In this document: piece after piece, positions 61,973-64,000 of the stretch
How the letters are laid out: every line of letters begins with the position of its first letter
Numbering within the stretch: the first letter of the stretch is position 1
Assembly (NCBI RefSeq): GCF_025628935.1
Contig: NZ_JAOTIS010000001.1
Span: forward strand, 62,001 to 126,000
Source: Macrococcus capreoli
Lineage (GTDB): Bacteria; Bacillota; Bacilli; Staphylococcales; Staphylococcaceae
Length of the DNA: 64,000 nt
Direction of reading: 5' to 3'
Made by a program: the position numbers and the translations under genes
The notes under the pieces: generated by a model
Seen by the model: only the letters and a program-made list of their open reading frames with translations
Told to the model about the DNA's origin: nothing
Database searches by the model: none

Positions 61973-62713
61973 ATGGTGCTAACGATAAAGCGACACGAAA
62001 CAATCTTAAACTTACTAGATGCACATGATGTGATTTCATTGCAACTATTAATGGATGTCACCGCGAGCAGTGAGTCTACAATACGTAGAGATTTATCAAC
62101 GCTTGAAAAGGAAGGTAAACTTATTCGCGTTCATGGTGGTGCGAAAAAAATTACAGAAAAGCATCGTGATATTGCCTTTGCAATAAAGTCAACGACAAAA
62201 GTAGAAGAGAAAAATGAGATGGCGAAAATTGCTGCATTACAAATTAAAGATCATGATTGTATTTATTTAGATGCAGGGAGTTCAACGCTTGCGATGATTC
62301 CATATTTAATGCAACATCATATTACGGTTGTGACGAATGGTGCAACGCATGTTCCTAAACTTGTGGATAAAGGGATTGAAGTGTATATGATTGGTGGCTT
62401 TATTAAGACGGATACATATGCATCTATCGGTGTACAGGCGATTGAGAACTTGAAACAATTCCGATTTGATAAAGCGTTCATGGGTGCAAATGGTATTCAT
62501 GAAACATATGGTTTAACAACACCAGATATTGAAGAAGCTTATATTAAACAAATAGCAGTGAATTGTGCGCAGAAATCATATTTCTTACTCGATGATTCTA
62601 AGTTTGAGGAATACACTTTCGCTAAGATTTGTGATCTTGAGCAAGATAAGACGATCATCATTACAAATAGTAAAAATGATAAAACGAAGCCATTTGAAAA
62701 ATACTTGTTATAA
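61973..62713 (+). CDS. fruR: DeoR family regulator of the fructose operon
   Basis: A 246-residue DeoR-type repressor. The N-terminal HTH reads 'MDVTASSESTIRRDLSTLEKEGKLIRVHGGA' (about 25-55). The C-terminal DeoR sensor domain has 'DCIYLDAGSSTLAMIPYL' near 93 and 'KAFMGANGIHETYGLTTPDIEEA' near 168, typical of regulators responding to fructose 1-phosphate. ATG 61973 with AAGGAG upstream is chosen. It heads fruR-fruK-fruA and ends 11 bases before fruK. Confidence 0.92.
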   Translation: MVLTIKRHETILNLLDAHDVISLQLLMDVTASSESTIRRDLSTLEKEGKLIRVHGGAKKITEKHRDIAFAIKSTTKVEEKNEMAKIAALQIKDHDCIYLDAGSSTLAMIPYLMQHHITVVTNGATHVPKLVDKGIEVYMIGGFIKTDTYASIGVQAIENLKQFRFDKAFMGANGIHETYGLTTPDIEEAYIKQIAVNCAQKSYFLLDDSKFEEYTFAKICDLEQDKTIIITNSKNDKTKPFEKYLL

Positions 62714-62724
62714 AGGAGTCGCAT

Positions 62725-63645
62725 ATGATTTATACAATTACTTTAAACCCATCGATTGACTATGTGATGTTTACAGACCAATTAGATTTAGGTGCATTGA
62801 ATCGTGCAACAGTAACGCATAAATTTGCAGGTGGTAAAGGTATCAATGTATCACGCGTATTAAATGCATTAAGTGAAACGTCAACAGCGTTAGGATTTAT
62901 TGGTGGCTTTCCTGGAGATTTCATTAAGTCTTCATTAGAAGCATCTAGTATTCATACAGACTTTATTCGTGTCGATGAAGATACACGAATTAATGTGAAG
63001 TTAAAAGGTGGCAATGAAACAGAAATAAATGCACCAGGACCGACTATTCAGGCAGCACAAATAGATGCATTACTGAACCAGATTAAAGCATTAACACAAG
63101 ATGATTTCGTCATTATTGCTGGTTCTGTACCGAAATCAATGCCGGACGATATATATGCAACGATTGCATCAATTTGTGCAACACAAAAGATTCCATTTGT
63201 CGTTGATGCGGAAAAAGAATTACTGACACAAACTTTACCGTTTCATCCTGAATTCGTTAAACCGAATAAAGTAGAACTAGAAGAAATGTTTAATGTCACG
63301 ATAAACAATGATCAGGATACGATTGCAGCAGCGCGTCAACTGATGGCACTGGGTGCAAAGAACGTGCTCGTTTCTTTAGGTGGAGAAGGTGCGATTCTCG
63401 TTACCGAAACAGATTGCTATAAAGCGGTTGTACCTAATGGGAAAGTCATAAATACAGTTGGATCAGGTGACTCAACAGTTGCCGGCATGGTTGCAGGACT
63501 TGAACAACACAAATCAATCGAAGCATGCTTTAAACAGGCAGTATCATGCGGGACAGCAACAGCTTTTACTGAAGATTTAGCAACAAGCGCACAAATCGCT
63601 GAAATTATAAATAACGTAACAATAACTAAAATAGAAGGAAAATAG
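62725..63645 (+). CDS. fruK: 1-phosphofructokinase
   Basis: A 306-residue PfkB-family sugar kinase that converts fructose 1-phosphate to fructose 1,6-bisphosphate. 'YTITLNPSIDYVM' at the start, 'KFAGGKGINVSRVL' near residue 33 and 'INTVGSGDSTVAGMVAGL' near 246 (catalytic Asp in GDS) are diagnostic. AAAGGAGTCGCAT precedes the ATG. It is the second gene of the fru operon. Confidence 0.95.
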   Translation: MIYTITLNPSIDYVMFTDQLDLGALNRATVTHKFAGGKGINVSRVLNALSETSTALGFIGGFPGDFIKSSLEASSIHTDFIRVDEDTRINVKLKGGNETEINAPGPTIQAAQIDALLNQIKALTQDDFVIIAGSVPKSMPDDIYATIASICATQKIPFVVDAEKELLTQTLPFHPEFVKPNKVELEEMFNVTINNDQDTIAAARQLMALGAKNVLVSLGGEGAILVTETDCYKAVVPNGKVINTVGSGDSTVAGMVAGLEQHKSIEACFKQAVSCGTATAFTEDLATSAQIAEIINNVTITKIEGK

Positions 63646-63655
63646 GGGTGTAATC

Positions 63656-64000
63656 ATGAGAATAACAGATTTATTAAAAGAATCTACAATTGCAATGGAT
63701 TTAACAGCAACGACAAAAGAGGGTGTCATTGATGAATTAGTGGATACATTGTTTAATGCGGGTGTATTAAACGATAAACAAGCGTATAAAGAAGCAATTC
63801 ATGCACGTGAAGCACAGAGTACTACTGGCGTAGGTGAAGGTGTAGCGATACCGCACGCGAAGACGGATGCAGTAGCAAAGCCGGCGATTGGTTTCGGGAA
63901 ATCAATTGCAGGTGTGGATTATGAATCATTAGACGGACAACCCGCAACTTTATTCTTTATGATTGCTGCACCAGCTGGTGGGGCACAAACACATTTAGAT
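63656..64000 (+). CDS. fruA: PTS fructose transporter subunit FruA, N-terminal part (cut by window edge)
   Basis: The first 115 codons are visible, starting MRITDLLKES after AGGGGTGTAATC. They form the EIIA-fructose domain: 'GVGEGVAIPHAKTDAV' carries the phosphorylated His (in IPHAK), followed by 'IGFGKSIAGVDYESLDG' and 'FFMIAAPAGG'. The EIIB and EIIC domains should follow beyond the window. It imports fructose with phosphorylation at C1, supplying the FruK substrate. Confidence 0.95.
   Translation, partial: MRITDLLKESTIAMDLTATTKEGVIDELVDTLFNAGVLNDKQAYKEAIHAREAQSTTGVGEGVAIPHAKTDAVAKPAIGFGKSIAGVDYESLDGQPATLFFMIAAPAGGAQTHLD

Overview
The window is 64 kb of AT-rich, gene-dense chromosome from a low-GC Gram-positive bacterium of the Staphylococcaceae. 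The clearest marker is an mgrA gene (59309-59749) beside a CydD/CydC-like ABC pair and uppP, a group I also associate with the S. aureus chromosome. SAM and T-box riboswitches, pflBA, a metNPQ operon and a fruRKA operon fit the same family. Two tandem M6 (immune-inhibitor-A-like) metalloproteases and general divergence from S. aureus point to Macrococcus or a close relative. That genus assignment is inference. No rRNA, tRNA, transposase, phage gene or convincing CRISPR array was found.

Layout. 1-4.3 kb: end of a YkvI-like transporter, an esterase, an NAD(P)-binding protein, and a DUF47 protein with a Pit phosphate transporter. 4.4-8.1 kb: gluconate operon gntR-gntK-gntP with a perfect operator palindrome. 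8.2-11.6 kb: Bax-inhibitor-like protein, YebC, a GNAT, DUF1697 and an atypical SDR. 11.7-16.4 kb: YtrA-type regulator with an ABC ATPase and permease, then a phospholipase-D-like protein. 16.4-19.2 kb: SAM riboswitch and metN-metI-metQ. 19.3-20.8 kb: paired palindromic repeats and a secreted glucosaminidase. 20.8-24.0 kb: TetR regulator divergent from an EmrA/EmrB-type efflux pair. 24.0-26.9 kb: DUF402 protein, then a T-box-controlled tryptophanyl-tRNA synthetase enclosed by 61-bp direct repeats, then a TatD-type hydrolase. 26.9-31.2 kb: LysR, RelP-type (p)ppGpp synthetase, PP2C-like protein, sugar-efflux MFS and DUF456. 31.2-34.3 kb (minus strand): PadR with two DUF1129-like membrane proteins, then an RsgA-type GTPase behind a 19-codon leader ORF and attenuator. 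34.5-37.1 kb: DinB and a Na+/H+ antiporter. 37.2-40.3 kb: pflB-pflA with a Rex-like site. 40.4-43.8 kb: GNAT, CorA, cupin, lipoprotein and a small unknown protein. 43.9-49.7 kb: a lipoprotein followed by the two M6 proteases. 49.9-53.1 kb: two GNATs, DUF523, LOG, a YaiI/YqxD protein and an unknown basic protein. 53.2-53.5 kb: two tandem degenerate ~120-bp repeat units related to one at 2.4 kb. 53.5-59.7 kb: MarR paralog, uppP, CydDC-like exporter, DegV protein and mgrA. 60-61.8 kb: CobW-type GTPase and an aldo/keto reductase. 61.9 kb to the end: fruR-fruK-fruA, with fruA cut by the window edge.

The most interesting item is upstream of the RsgA-like gene. A good promoter precedes a well-placed RBS and a 19-codon ORF (34231-34290). 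Four RNA segments can pair either as 1:2 plus 3:4, where 3:4 is a perfect 12-bp intrinsic terminator, or as 2:3, a 10-bp antiterminator. This is the layout of ribosome-stalling attenuators that control many antibiotic-resistance genes, but here it precedes a ribosome-assembly GTPase. Second is the T-box-trpS unit, whose exact flanking direct repeats suggest insertion between the DUF402 and TatD genes.
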